DNA from: Sphingobacteriaceae bacterium
Lineage (GTDB): Bacteria > Bacteroidota > Bacteroidia > Sphingobacteriales > Sphingobacteriaceae
Direction of reading: 5' to 3'
DNA length: 39,273 nt
Assembly: GCA_903642215.1 (NCBI GenBank)
Contig: CAHJWG010000014.1
Span: forward strand, 1-39,273
Shown: positions 8,717 to 15,843 of the stretch, one piece after another
Layout of the letters: every line of letters begins with the position of its first letter
Numbering within the stretch: the stretch's first letter is position 1
Program-made: the position numbers and the translations under genes
Notes under the pieces: model-generated
Told to the model about the DNA's origin: nothing
Seen by the model: the letters and a program-made list of their open reading frames with translations, nothing else
Database searches by the model: none

Positions 8717-8740
8717 AAATTTAGTCGATAAAAGAAGTAT
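8717..8740 (+). repeat. interspersed 14-mer just upstream of the SDR start
   Basis: TTTAGTCGATAAAAGAAGTA ends 9 bp before the ATG at 8749, so it would lie in the leader of any transcript of the gene. A degenerate partial copy (TTTTAGGTTAAAAACATTAG) precedes it around 8690-8710. Confidence 0.8.
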
Positions 8741-8748
8741 ATTGCTGC

Positions 8749-9453
8749 ATGAACATTATTATAACCGGAGCCAGCAGCGGTGTTGGTTTTGAAGCTGTGA
8801 TTGAACTGATCCAACAACCCGGACACCAGATTATCGCACTGGCCCGATCAGAAGATAAGCTGGCCAAACTGCATGAAATATCCCAAAACCTGAATCCGAA
8901 TTGCATTTTATATACCGTTGCTTTCGATATTGTACATGATGATTATACTGATTTAAAGCAATTCGTTACAGCACGTTTTGAAGGGAAAATCGATGTGTTG
9001 ATTAACAACGCCGGCGCATTAATTAACAAACCTTTTGCAGATTTAGGCGAAGCCGATTTTGTAGAAATGCTGCAAAGCAATTACCTCGGCCATGTGCGCA
9101 TGATCCAGGCAATGCTGTTTTTAATGGCAAAAAATTCGCATATTTTAAATATAGGCAGCATGGGCGGTTTCCAGGGAAGTGCAAAATTTACCGGCTTATC
9201 CGCTTATTCGGCCAGCAAAGCTGCTTTACATACTTTAACAGAATGTTTGGCGCAGGAATTATCTCCGCAGCAAATAAAAGTAAACTGTTTAGCGTTAGGA
9301 TCGGCACAAACTGAAATGCTGGAACGCGCTTTCCCGGGCTACGAATCGCCGGTAATGGCTTTTGAAATGGGGAAATATATTACTGATTTCGCCCTAACCG
9401 GACATCATTTTTTTAACGGGAAGGTATTGCCTGTGGCTTTGAGTACACCGTAA
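8749..9453 (+). CDS. short-chain dehydrogenase/reductase (SDR)
   Basis: This 234-residue classical SDR has a Rossmann fold. The nucleotide-binding motif TGASSGVG is at residues 6-13, NNAG at 86-89, and the catalytic Ser137, Tyr153 and Lys157 lie in GSMGG and YSASK. It catalyses an NAD(P)-dependent oxidation or reduction in the cytoplasm, with a substrate that cannot be deduced. The protein lacks a longer C-terminal region, which is usual for small SDRs. It follows the flippase-like gene in the same direction and is likely co-transcribed. Confidence 0.9.
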   Translation: MNIIITGASSGVGFEAVIELIQQPGHQIIALARSEDKLAKLHEISQNLNPNCILYTVAFDIVHDDYTDLKQFVTARFEGKIDVLINNAGALINKPFADLGEADFVEMLQSNYLGHVRMIQAMLFLMAKNSHILNIGSMGGFQGSAKFTGLSAYSASKAALHTLTECLAQELSPQQIKVNCLALGSAQTEMLERAFPGYESPVMAFEMGKYITDFALTGHHFFNGKVLPVALSTP

Positions 9454-9459
9454 GTTTTT

Positions 9460-9477
9460 GGGTGATAAAAGAAGTAG
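9460..9477 (+). repeat. interspersed 14-mer between the SDR and AlbA_2 genes
   Basis: GGGTGATAAAAGAAGTAG lies 7 bp after the SDR stop and 39 bp before the next start, in the same direction. Confidence 0.75.
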
Positions 9478-9516
9478 TGGAAATAACAATTATCTTCTGT
9501 AACAAAATCTAAACCT

Positions 9517-10674
9517 ATGATGCTGAAAGATTTAAGACTTCATGTTCAACAAACTATTGAAAATTTAAGAGATCATGGTAAATGCCCGAAGGAAAATAAT
9601 TTGTATGATTATAAATTGGACCTAAACCTTTATGGATTAAATGATCATTTAGAAATTTTTATAAAGAATTTTGCTAAAGATATTTTGTCTTTTTCAAATG
9701 GTAACGGAGGAATAATTCTTCTGGGTATAAGTGAAGACAAGGCTACCGGAAATTTAGAAGATATTGGACTAAGTAAAGACAGTTTAGACGTATTAGATAA
9801 GATTGATTTAGGCTATGTAACTCAAAAGTTTGAAAAAATATGTAAGGTCGGATTAGACTTAGACCTACAAAAATTTCAATTTGGCACTCGTAAATTTTAT
9901 TCTCTTCTAATAGAAAAGCAGAATCAAGTTCTAATTCCAATAAACGATTTTCCAGATTACGCACTTAAAAAAGGAGACATTACATATCGAGCCTCCGGTA
10001 AAAATGAGACGGCAAATTATTCAGCTCAAGAATTTAATCGTTTTCTCCAAATAAAGGCAAACGAAAAAAGCAAAGAATTTATGGAAATTTGGTCAAAACT
10101 TTTACCTGAAATGTTTGACATTAATCCAAGAGAAGTTTTAATAATAAATCCAAAATATAATAAAGTTTATGGATTTAATGGTAAAGATAATGTTCTATCC
10201 AGTAGTGATATTGAAATAGATAAATCAGAAAATGGCGTTTTCAATGTTATTCTAAATGCAATTTCTGCTGGTGAAATCGGCAAAATATCAGATACTGAAG
10301 GAAAACCATTGTACAAAATAGTTGGAGAAGTTAAAAGTTTAGCCCCAAGAGATTTCATATATCTTTCCAGTCTACAAACTAAAGTGCAAAATAAATCTAT
10401 TTTTAAGTTTAATAATCAACATTTAAAATTAGTGATGAAGCATTTAAACTGGGTATATAATGAAAACTTCAAAATTGAAAATCCTCCAGAAGCAACTATT
10501 AATGAAAACTTCAATAAATATATTTGGATAGAAACACTTGATACAATAAAGAAAGTAGTCTTTTCAGAAGAAAGCATTAATGAGATTTTAAACATAATTA
10601 ACGAAAAAGATTCCCATATGCTTATTTTCAAGAAAAATCTTGATTTACATGATAATGCACCACACACAGCTTAA
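9517..10674 (+). CDS. AlbA_2/Schlafen-type ATP-binding domain protein
   Basis: This 385-residue protein has an N-terminal AlbA_2 (Schlafen AAA_4-type) domain. DYKLDLNLYG at about 27-36 is followed by FAKDILSFSNGNGGIILLGI at about 52-71, the conserved A-x-N/S-G-G-x-hydrophobic-G signature. The C-terminal half (about 200-385) is not one I recognise and contains AGEIGKISDTEGKPLYKIVG. Related proteins act as transcriptional regulators or nucleic-acid enzymes, and some are in defence islands. The gene is far more AT-rich than its neighbours and contains no 14-mer copy, both suggesting horizontal acquisition. No partner gene is evident. Domain call fairly secure, role unknown. Confidence 0.72.
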   Translation: MMLKDLRLHVQQTIENLRDHGKCPKENNLYDYKLDLNLYGLNDHLEIFIKNFAKDILSFSNGNGGIILLGISEDKATGNLEDIGLSKDSLDVLDKIDLGYVTQKFEKICKVGLDLDLQKFQFGTRKFYSLLIEKQNQVLIPINDFPDYALKKGDITYRASGKNETANYSAQEFNRFLQIKANEKSKEFMEIWSKLLPEMFDINPREVLIINPKYNKVYGFNGKDNVLSSSDIEIDKSENGVFNVILNAISAGEIGKISDTEGKPLYKIVGEVKSLAPRDFIYLSSLQTKVQNKSIFKFNNQHLKLVMKHLNWVYNENFKIENPPEATINENFNKYIWIETLDTIKKVVFSEESINEILNIINEKDSHMLIFKKNLDLHDNAPHTA

Positions 10675-10724
10675 AATTTTCTATCCTAACTAAAATCAAT
10701 TATTTGATTATTTACATATAGTTT

Positions 10725-11867
10725 ATGCCCGAAACCGCTACCAATCTCCCACCTAAAAACCACTACGAAATTTTAGACGGCCTGCGTGGCGTAGCGGCAA
10801 TTTTGGTAGTTACCTTCCATGTTTTGGAAACTTTTAATGGCGGTAGCCGATTTAACCAAATTATCAACCACGGTTACCTGGCGGTAGATTTCTTTTTCCT
10901 TTTATCCGGTTTTGTAGTAGCTTATGCGTACGACGATCGCTGGGAAAAAATGACCAGCTGGGACTTTTATAAACGTCGCTTAATCAGGTTGCAGCCAATG
11001 GTAATTATGGGAACTTTGATTGGCGCGGCACTTTTTTACTTTCAGGCATGCAGCATGTTTCCGTTAATTAGCATAACGCCTTTGTGGAAAATGCTGCTGG
11101 TAATGCTGGTTGGTTTTACACTGATCCCGTTGCCCATTTCCATGGATATCCGCGGCTGGCAGGAAATGCACCCGCTTGACGGCCCGTGCTGGTCGCTCTT
11201 TTTTGAATACGTAGCCAACATTATGTATGCAGTTGCTTTCCGAAAGTGTCCACAAAAAGTGCTTGCAGTATTCGTTTTTCTGTTCGCTTGTTTACTCGTG
11301 CACTATTTGGTAACAGGCCCAAAAGGCGATGTAATTGGCGGCTGGAGCCTCGATTCAACCCAGCTTCATATTGGTTTCATACGGATGCTTTTCCCTTTTT
11401 TTGCTGGTGTACTACTATCCCGTTACGGCAAATTAATCCGCATAAAAGGAGCATTTTGGATTTGCAGTTTGCTGCTGATCATTATTTTCTGTGTACCCAG
11501 AATCGGAGGACAGCAACATTTGTGGATGAATGGTTTGTACGAATCGTTTTGCATCATTGTACTTTTTCCGCTGATCGTTTCTATAGGTGCAGGCGGCAGT
11601 TTAAACGGTAAACATTCAACCCAAACCAATAAATTTCTAGGCGATATTTCCTACCCGATTTACATTACGCATTACCCGCTTATTTACACTTTTGTAGCCT
11701 GGGTAACCAATAATAAAGTGCCGATTGAAAAAGGGATTTGGGTTGGTTTACTACTGGTTATGGTAAGTATTACTATCGCTTATGCCTGCCTAAAATTGTA
11801 TGATGAACCGGTCCGCAATTGGTTAACAAATCGTTTTTTAAGGAAAGCGGAAAGGAAAAGAATTTGA
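10725..11867 (+). CDS. acyltransferase family 3 (OafA/NodX type)
   Basis: This 380-residue, about ten-segment inner-membrane protein transfers an acyl group, usually acetyl, to a sugar of a surface polysaccharide or small glycan. The N-terminal ILDGLRGVAAILVVTFHV contains the catalytic His region of the family, and YLAVDFFFLLSGFVVAY with the R-rich FYKRRLIRLQP follows. The C-terminus has KFLGDISYPIYITHYPLIY, again typical. Length is normal for the stand-alone form without a SGNH domain. Base composition matches the core genome, unlike the AlbA_2 gene before it. The acceptor is unknown. Confidence 0.88.
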   Translation: MPETATNLPPKNHYEILDGLRGVAAILVVTFHVLETFNGGSRFNQIINHGYLAVDFFFLLSGFVVAYAYDDRWEKMTSWDFYKRRLIRLQPMVIMGTLIGAALFYFQACSMFPLISITPLWKMLLVMLVGFTLIPLPISMDIRGWQEMHPLDGPCWSLFFEYVANIMYAVAFRKCPQKVLAVFVFLFACLLVHYLVTGPKGDVIGGWSLDSTQLHIGFIRMLFPFFAGVLLSRYGKLIRIKGAFWICSLLLIIIFCVPRIGGQQHLWMNGLYESFCIIVLFPLIVSIGAGGSLNGKHSTQTNKFLGDISYPIYITHYPLIYTFVAWVTNNKVPIEKGIWVGLLLVMVSITIAYACLKLYDEPVRNWLTNRFLRKAERKRI

Positions 11868-12042
11868 TAGTTTATAGTTCATGGTAGATAGTTCATGGTG
11901 GAAAATTGAAGGTAGTGGCAAAGACTATGAACCATTAACTATGAACCATTAACTATGAACCATTAACTATGAACCATTAACTATGAACCATTAACCATGA
12001 ACCATTAACCATCAACCATCAACTATCAACCATCAACTATCC
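11866..12042. repeat. heptamer-based tandem repeat with complementary arms
   Basis: From 11924 the sequence repeats ACTATGAACCATTA about five to six times, then drifts into ACCATCA/ACTATCA heptamers up to 12042. The stretch 11866-11899 (TAGTTTATAGTTCATGG and a second partial copy) is the reverse complement of the same heptamers. The region between the convergent acyltransferase and SSB genes could therefore fold into a long imperfect hairpin. Each 14-mer unit is itself two degenerate heptamers. Confidence 0.85.
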
Positions 12043-12050
12043 GCCCCTTC

Positions 12051-12389
12051 TCACTTTTTCCCGCCGAGCATCAAAATTTCATTTACTACAATTTCGGTAA
12101 CGTAGCGTTTGATGCCTTCTTTATCGGTATAATTTCGGGAAGCCAATTTGCCTTCAATGCTGATCTCGTCGCCTTTTTTCAAGTAATTTTCGGCAGTTTC
12201 TGCCTGCTTGCCCCAAAGGATCAGGTTATGCCATTGCGTTTCGGTAACCTTTTCGCCTTTCTGGTTATTATAAGTTTCATTGGTAGCCAAAGTAAGTTTA
12301 GCCAGTTTTTTGTTTTGATCGAAGCTTTTTACTTCCGGGTTTGCGCCGAGGTTTCCTACCAAGCGTACACTGTTTTTTAAGGTGCTCAT
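12051..12389 (-). CDS. ssb: single-stranded DNA-binding protein, short form without acidic tail
   Basis: This 112-residue OB-fold protein binds single-stranded DNA during replication, repair or recombination. NSVRLVGNLGANPEVK at the start, TQWHNLILWGKQAETAENYL in the middle and ISIEGKLASRNYTDKEG are typical of bacterial SSB. The chain stops at EILMLGGKK, directly after the OB fold. It therefore lacks both the flexible linker and the acidic DDxxF-like tip by which the housekeeping SSB recruits partners. This suggests a secondary SSB, such as those used in recombination or transformation, with the main SSB elsewhere. It is monocistronic and converges on the acyltransferase. Confidence 0.9.
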   Translation of the reverse strand: MSTLKNSVRLVGNLGANPEVKSFDQNKKLAKLTLATNETYNNQKGEKVTETQWHNLILWGKQAETAENYLKKGDEISIEGKLASRNYTDKEGIKRYVTEIVVNEILMLGGKK

Positions 12390-12566
12390 CGTTTTATTTT
12401 TTGTTTTAAATTGATGTTACAAAGGTGTGGCAGGATGATTAACTTAGTCGGATTGTAAGCGGGTATAACTGGATATTAACGTTTGTAAGCGTTTGCAGAC
12501 GGGAGATAAGTGTGTATGTTAGAACGTTTGGTATAAGCGTCACCTAAAAGTTCAACTTTAAGATAA

Positions 12567-12598
12567 TTTGCCTTTTGATAACTTTTGAGTTAACTTTG
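12567..12598 (+). promoter_or_regulatory. Bacteroidota-type promoter of toxin-antitoxin pair 1
   Basis: TTTG at 12567-12570, a 20-bp spacer, and TAACTTTG at 12591-12598 match the Bacteroidota consensus TTTG-N19-21-TAnnTTTG. The start codon of the toxin begins 5 bp after the -7 box, so the transcript would be essentially leaderless. Confidence 0.7.
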
Positions 12599-12602
12599 CT
12601 AA

Positions 12603-12953
12603 ATGAATACGCAGAGGCATATTATTTTTTACGGCCACTATTTTACGGACTTCTACTTTGAACAACCGGAAAAAGTGCAAGTAAAAATTGAATATGTCTT
12701 TAAAATATTAAGAACTGTTCAGAATGTTCCGAAAAAATTTCTTGACCACATAACGGAAACTGACGGACTTTATGAAATAAGAATTGAGTTTGAAAGCAAC
12801 ATTTATAGAATATTTTGCTGTTTTGATAAAGGAAGTTTAGTGGTTTTATTTAATGGCTTTCAGAAAAAATCTCAAAAAACACCAAAAAGCGAAATTGATC
12901 TGGCTTTGAAATTGAAAGACGAATATTTTAACTCAAAAAAGAAAAAGCAATGA
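12603..12953 (+). CDS. HigB/Gp49-type (RelE superfamily) toxin
   Basis: This 116-residue basic protein resembles the phage-derived Gp49-like/HigB branch of the RelE superfamily, which are ribosome-associated mRNA interferases. Recognisable parts are KVQVKIEYVFKILRTVQNVP, FLDHITETDGLYEIRIEF, YRIFCCFDKGSLVVLFNGFQ and the C-terminal KKSQKTPKSEIDLALKLKDE, ending in a lysine-rich tail. The gene overlaps the following Xre antitoxin by the ATGA at 12950-12953, giving the toxin-first order typical of HigBA. A strong promoter box lies immediately upstream. Toxicity is inferred from family membership. Confidence 0.85.
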   Translation: MNTQRHIIFYGHYFTDFYFEQPEKVQVKIEYVFKILRTVQNVPKKFLDHITETDGLYEIRIEFESNIYRIFCCFDKGSLVVLFNGFQKKSQKTPKSEIDLALKLKDEYFNSKKKKQ

Positions 12954-13255
12954 ACAAAGAAGACATTAAAAATGCTAAAAACTTTGACGAATTATTAGAT
13001 ATTAAATACGGAAAAATAGGCATTCAAAAGCGAGATGAATTTGAAGAAAAAGCACAGTATTTCGTTATTAGTGAAATGTTAAAAGAAACCCGCAAAGAAG
13101 CTAATATGACACAAAAGCAATTGGCTGAAAAAGTTGGAACAAAGAAAAGTTATATTTCAAGACTTGAAAATGGCAAATGTGATATTCAGCTTTCAACACT
13201 TTATAGAATTTTTGAATTCGGACTTGGAAAGCGAATTAATTTACTGTTCGGATAA
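12950..13255 (+). CDS. Xre-family HTH antitoxin of pair 1
   Basis: This 101-residue protein has a helix-turn-helix at residues about 44-95, with MTQKQLAEKVGTKKSYISRL as the core. The N-terminal 40 residues (NFDELLDIKYGKIGIQKRDE) resemble the toxin-contacting extension of HigA-type antitoxins. It should neutralise the upstream toxin and repress the shared promoter. Translation is coupled through the 4-bp overlap. It is followed directly by the first copy of the 104-bp direct repeat. Confidence 0.87.
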   Translation: MNKEDIKNAKNFDELLDIKYGKIGIQKRDEFEEKAQYFVISEMLKETRKEANMTQKQLAEKVGTKKSYISRLENGKCDIQLSTLYRIFEFGLGKRINLLFG

Positions 13256-13281
13256 AACGCCTTCCGTTAAAACTGATTTCA

Positions 13282-13385
13282 CAAAAAACTGGCTGATGGA
13301 ACAAACATCAGCTTTTATGTTACTATTTTACTTCAGTTTCAGCTTATAGAACAAAATTTAGCCAGTAAAAGAAGCATCAACATTT
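13282..13385 (+). repeat. 104-bp direct repeat, copy A
   Basis: By hand alignment it matches 14242-14345 over 104 bp without gaps at 13 mismatches. It contains a hairpin GCTGATG/CATCAGC flanked by A-rich and T-rich runs, which could act as a terminator for the preceding antitoxin, and ends with a 14-mer copy at 13357-13378. The rest of the gap 13386-13543 contains only two TAnnTTTG-like boxes. Confidence 0.85.
13357..13378 (+). repeat. interspersed 14-mer in direct repeat copy A
   Basis: TTTAGCCAGTAAAAGAAGCA followed by TC. A TAACTTTG box lies 17 bp downstream at 13395-13402. Confidence 0.8.
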
Positions 13386-13543
13386 ATTATAAATTAACTT
13401 TGGTTTCCACAAACCGATTTCAAATATCAGTTCTTCGCCGAGCCTTTTCCGTTGAACGATACCTTGAAGAACCTACCGCCATGAAATACTTGTTAAGTTT
13501 CAAAATTTAGAAACTTTCGCTACTTTTGATCAAAATAAATTAA

Positions 13544-13929
13544 GTGAAGTATTTTGAAACAAGGTTTTTAGAAGAAGCTGACGAATTTCTTGCCAGGCTC
13601 GACAAAAAATCAGCATGAAAAGTCTTCTACAACATTGATTTGGCAGAACAAACGAATGACCCCAAACTATTTAAAAAGCTAAAAACGAAATCTGGGAATT
13701 TAGAAGCCAGTATTTTGGTAATCAAAACAGACTTCTTGCTTTTTGGGATAAAACAGAATCCATGGAAACTTTGGTTTTGGCAACTCACGGATTTGTGAAA
13801 AAAGACAATAAAGTTCCTCAAAAAGAAATTGATAAAGCCGAGCGGATTAGGGAACAATATTTCAACAACAAAAAGAAAAAACGATTATGGCTAAGAAAGA
13901 ACTTAAATCATATTCGCTTGCCGAAATGA
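13544..13929 (+). pseudogene. broken HigB/Gp49-type toxin of pair 2
   Basis: Reading from GTG 13544 gives KYFETRFLEEADEFLARLDK and then an in-frame TGA at 13616-13618. The frame then continues as KVFYNIDLAEQTNDPKLFKK. Around 13681-13685 one A appears to be missing. Shifting frame restores EIWEFRSQYFGNQNRLLAFW and ETLVLATHGFVKKDNKVP, ending in a lysine-rich tail like the toxin of pair 1. Together these rebuild a full-length Gp49/HigB-type toxin. The stop is explained by a single change in a CGA arginine codon. The restored frame runs to 13929, overlapping the antitoxin by 43 bp. A sequencing error could explain one lesion but hardly both. Confidence 0.85.
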
Positions 13930-14213
13930 AAGACAGATATATCGGACAAGTCGGAACTATTGATAGAGATAATTACGAGTATGAGCTTCGCATGGACGTT
14001 TTGGGGCGAATGATAAAAATGGCGCGACAAGAACGTAACTTGACTCAGGAACAGTTAGGCAAATTGATTGGTGTTCAAAAATCGCAAATATCTAAACTGG
14101 AAAGTAGTGCAAACAGTGCAACAGTTGACACTATTTTAAAAGTGTTTAAAGCTTTGAAAGCGGAAGTAAATTTCAACGTCAAACTTGAAAACGAATACAT
14201 TCAACTAACATAA
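13887..14213 (+). CDS. Xre-family HTH antitoxin of pair 2, now without a toxin
   Basis: This 108-residue protein is intact, with a helix-turn-helix at about residues 38-92 (NLTQEQLGKLIGVQKSQISK) and the N-terminal SLAEMKDRYIGQVGTIDRDN typical of antitoxins paired with Gp49/HigB toxins. Its partner upstream is a pseudogene, so this is an orphan antitoxin. It might still repress its promoter or neutralise a related toxin such as that of pair 1, which belongs to the same family, but cross-neutralisation is speculation. The second copy of the 104-bp repeat begins 28 bp after its stop. Confidence 0.88.
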   Translation: MAKKELKSYSLAEMKDRYIGQVGTIDRDNYEYELRMDVLGRMIKMARQERNLTQEQLGKLIGVQKSQISKLESSANSATVDTILKVFKALKAEVNFNVKLENEYIQLT

Positions 14214-14241
14214 AGAAAGGCGCCGCCCAACATTGGTTTGG

Positions 14242-14345
14242 CAAAAAACTGGCTGATGGAATAAATATCAGCCTTTGTTTTGCTATTTTGCTTCAGTTTC
14301 AGCAAAAGGAACAAAATTTAGCCGGTAAAAGAAGCATCAGCATTT
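14242..14345 (+). repeat. 104-bp direct repeat, copy B
   Basis: This is the partner of 13282-13385, exactly 960 bp away. The hairpin is conserved with changed bases (GGCTGATG/TATCAGCC, including one G-T pair), suggesting that the fold matters. It ends in the 14-mer at 14317-14338. Confidence 0.85.
14317..14338 (+). repeat. interspersed 14-mer in direct repeat copy B
   Basis: TTTAGCCGGTAAAAGAAGCA followed by TC, oriented towards the zinc-ribbon gene 82 bp downstream. Confidence 0.8.
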
Positions 14346-14356
14346 GAATATAAATT

Positions 14357-14364
14357 TATCTTTG
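14357..14364 (+). promoter_or_regulatory. -7 box upstream of the zinc-ribbon gene
   Basis: TATCTTTG fits TAnnTTTG. No matching TTTG lies 20 bp upstream, where the 14-mer copy sits instead, so the call is tentative. Confidence 0.35.
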
Positions 14365-14420
14365 ATACAAGTAGGAAGATTTCAAATTCCACTTATCTAC
14401 CAAGCCCAATAAAACATTCA

Positions 14421-14783
14421 ATGCCCACAACCCAACGCCAATGTTTAGATTGCGGAGAAACCATCCGCGGCCGCGCCGATAAAAAGTTTTGTAACGACCA
14501 ATGCCGCAGTAATTTTAACAACCAGCTTAATAGCGACAGCCATAATCTGGTGCGTAACATCAACAACATTTTACGCCGTAATCGGCGGATTATGCAGCAA
14601 TTAAACCCAACCGGCAAAACTAAAACTTCCCGCAAAAAACTGGATATGCTTGGCTTCAACTTTAATTATTTTACAGGCGTTTATCAAACTAAAACCGGCA
14701 ATATGTATAATTTTTGCTATGATTACGGCTACCTGGTTTTAAGCGAAGAAGAAGTTTTAATTGTTAAAAGGGAAAACCAGTAA
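14421..14783 (+). CDS. DUF2116-type zinc-ribbon protein
   Basis: This 120-residue protein starts with a treble-clef-like zinc ribbon. Cys8 and Cys11 lie in CLDCG, and Cys24 and Cys28 in FCNDQCR, the pattern of the DUF2116 zinc-ribbon family that is common in Bacteroidota. The middle is basic and helical (RNINNILRRNRRIMQQLNP), and the C-terminus is an aromatic-rich segment (FNFNYFTGVYQTKTGNMYNF). It may bind nucleic acid or another protein, and no experimental role is known to me. It is a single gene, and its base composition matches the core genome. Confidence 0.78.
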   Translation: MPTTQRQCLDCGETIRGRADKKFCNDQCRSNFNNQLNSDSHNLVRNINNILRRNRRIMQQLNPTGKTKTSRKKLDMLGFNFNYFTGVYQTKTGNMYNFCYDYGYLVLSEEEVLIVKRENQ

Positions 14784-14875
14784 ACCATAAAAAAACTCGC
14801 CGGGAAATTTAGGTTGTTTACCGAGTAATTGCAAACAACTGCCTGTTTGCTGTTTTACAGTTCGAGCCGTTCGGA

Positions 14876-14883
14876 TACATTTG
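14876..14883 (+). promoter_or_regulatory. -7 box of the LiaF-like/LytS/LytR operon
   Basis: TACATTTG matches TAnnTTTG, with a T-rich TGTTTT at about the right distance upstream. The start codon is 21 bp downstream. Confidence 0.5.
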
Positions 14884-14904
14884 TATCATCATTTTAAATA
14901 AAAC

Positions 14905-15699
14905 ATGAGTAATTTCCAGCATAAATCATCCAAACAGTCCGGCAAAGTAATAGCGGGTTTTTTCCTGATGGCAATCGGCCTGCTACTACTGTTAAAACAG
15001 TTCGATTGGTTTTTCCTGCCATCGTGGATTTTCAGCTGGCCAATGATCCTAATTATCGTGGGTTTGGCGAGACGGGGAAAAGACAGGCACAATAACCCAA
15101 CCGGACTAATTATGATCGTAATTGGCTGCCTGTTTTTGATCGAGAAAATATTTCCGGGCGAGCAAGTTATTAATTTCGGCTGGCCGGTTATTATTATTGC
15201 TGCCGGATTATGGATGATTTTCCGTAGAAACCAGGATTTTCAAACGGTAAATAATAGTGATACTTTTTCTAAAGAAGCTTTCGTAAATAATGACTTTTTG
15301 AATCCCGACGCTTCAACCAAAGAACCACAAAACACTTCCCAATTTAAAACAGATACCAATGAAGATTACCTGAGTGCTTTTTCGCTGTTTGGAAATGTAA
15401 AAAAAAACGTCATGTCGAAAACTTTTAAAGGCGGCGAAGTTGTAAATATTTTTGGCGCTTCAGATATTGATTTCAGTCATGCAAATATCGAAGGACAGGT
15501 AATCGTGGATGTGATACAGTTATTTGGCGGTACCAAACTAATCGTTCCGCCGCACTGGCAAGTGGTTTCTAACGTGGCTGCAATTTTTGGCGGCGTAAAC
15601 GATAAGCGGATTCCGCATGCTGATGTTGCCGCCAGTGGGAAAGTTTTGGTGCTAAAAGGAGCATCCATTTTTGGCGGCGTGGATATTAAAAGTTTTTGA
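14905..15699 (+). CDS. LiaF-like membrane protein (cell-envelope stress modulator)
   Basis: This 264-residue protein has four predicted membrane segments in its first 110 residues (for example FFLMAIGLLLLLKQF and FGWPVIIIAAGLWMIF). The C-terminal beta-repeat domain contains three FGG-type turns (QLFGGTKLIVP, AIFGGVNDKR, SIFGGVDIKSF). This is the architecture of LiaF/YvqF proteins, which restrain the LiaSR envelope-stress system in Firmicutes. Here the downstream genes are a LytS-type kinase and a LytTR regulator instead of LiaSR, so a similar inhibitory role is inferred by analogy. The internal 15650-15664 is a near match to the 14-mer. Confidence 0.82.
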   Translation: MSNFQHKSSKQSGKVIAGFFLMAIGLLLLLKQFDWFFLPSWIFSWPMILIIVGLARRGKDRHNNPTGLIMIVIGCLFLIEKIFPGEQVINFGWPVIIIAAGLWMIFRRNQDFQTVNNSDTFSKEAFVNNDFLNPDASTKEPQNTSQFKTDTNEDYLSAFSLFGNVKKNVMSKTFKGGEVVNIFGASDIDFSHANIEGQVIVDVIQLFGGTKLIVPPHWQVVSNVAAIFGGVNDKRIPHADVAASGKVLVLKGASIFGGVDIKSF

Positions 15700-15752
15700 G
15701 CCTTACCCTAAACTCCTTTCTCAAATAAAGGAACTTAAAGAACCAGCGCAGC

Positions 15753-15781
15753 TAACTCCCTCTCTTTTGGAGAGGGAGTTA
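15753..15781. repeat. palindromic CTCCCTCTC element
   Basis: A 12-bp stem (TAACTCCCTCTC and GAGAGGGAGTTA) with a 5-base loop is followed by GGGTGAGGC. The same element recurs at 36568-36655 and in degenerate form near 39030-39085, so it is a dispersed REP-like repeat. It could also serve as a weak terminator inside the operon. Confidence 0.75.
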
Positions 15782-15800
15782 GGGTGAGGCTAAAAAAACA

Positions 15801-15817
15801 CCGATAAAAACAGCATC
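15801..15817 (+). repeat. interspersed 14-mer upstream of the LytS-type kinase
   Basis: CCGATAAAAACAGCATC ends 26 bp before the TTG start codon, oriented towards the kinase gene. Confidence 0.8.
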
Positions 15818-15843
15818 AATTTTAATTAAATCAACCTACAAAT

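Noticed and set aside
9460..9516. An attachment site or direct repeat around the AT-rich AlbA_2 gene
   Set aside because: I compared the flanks at 9454-9516 and 10675-10724 and saw no repeat of useful length, no tRNA and no integrase.
13357..13402. The 14-mer as the -33 element of a Bacteroidota promoter
   Set aside because: It lies 17-19 bp before a TAnnTTTG box in two places, but other copies lie 9-13 bp from start codons or inside genes, so this cannot be its general function.
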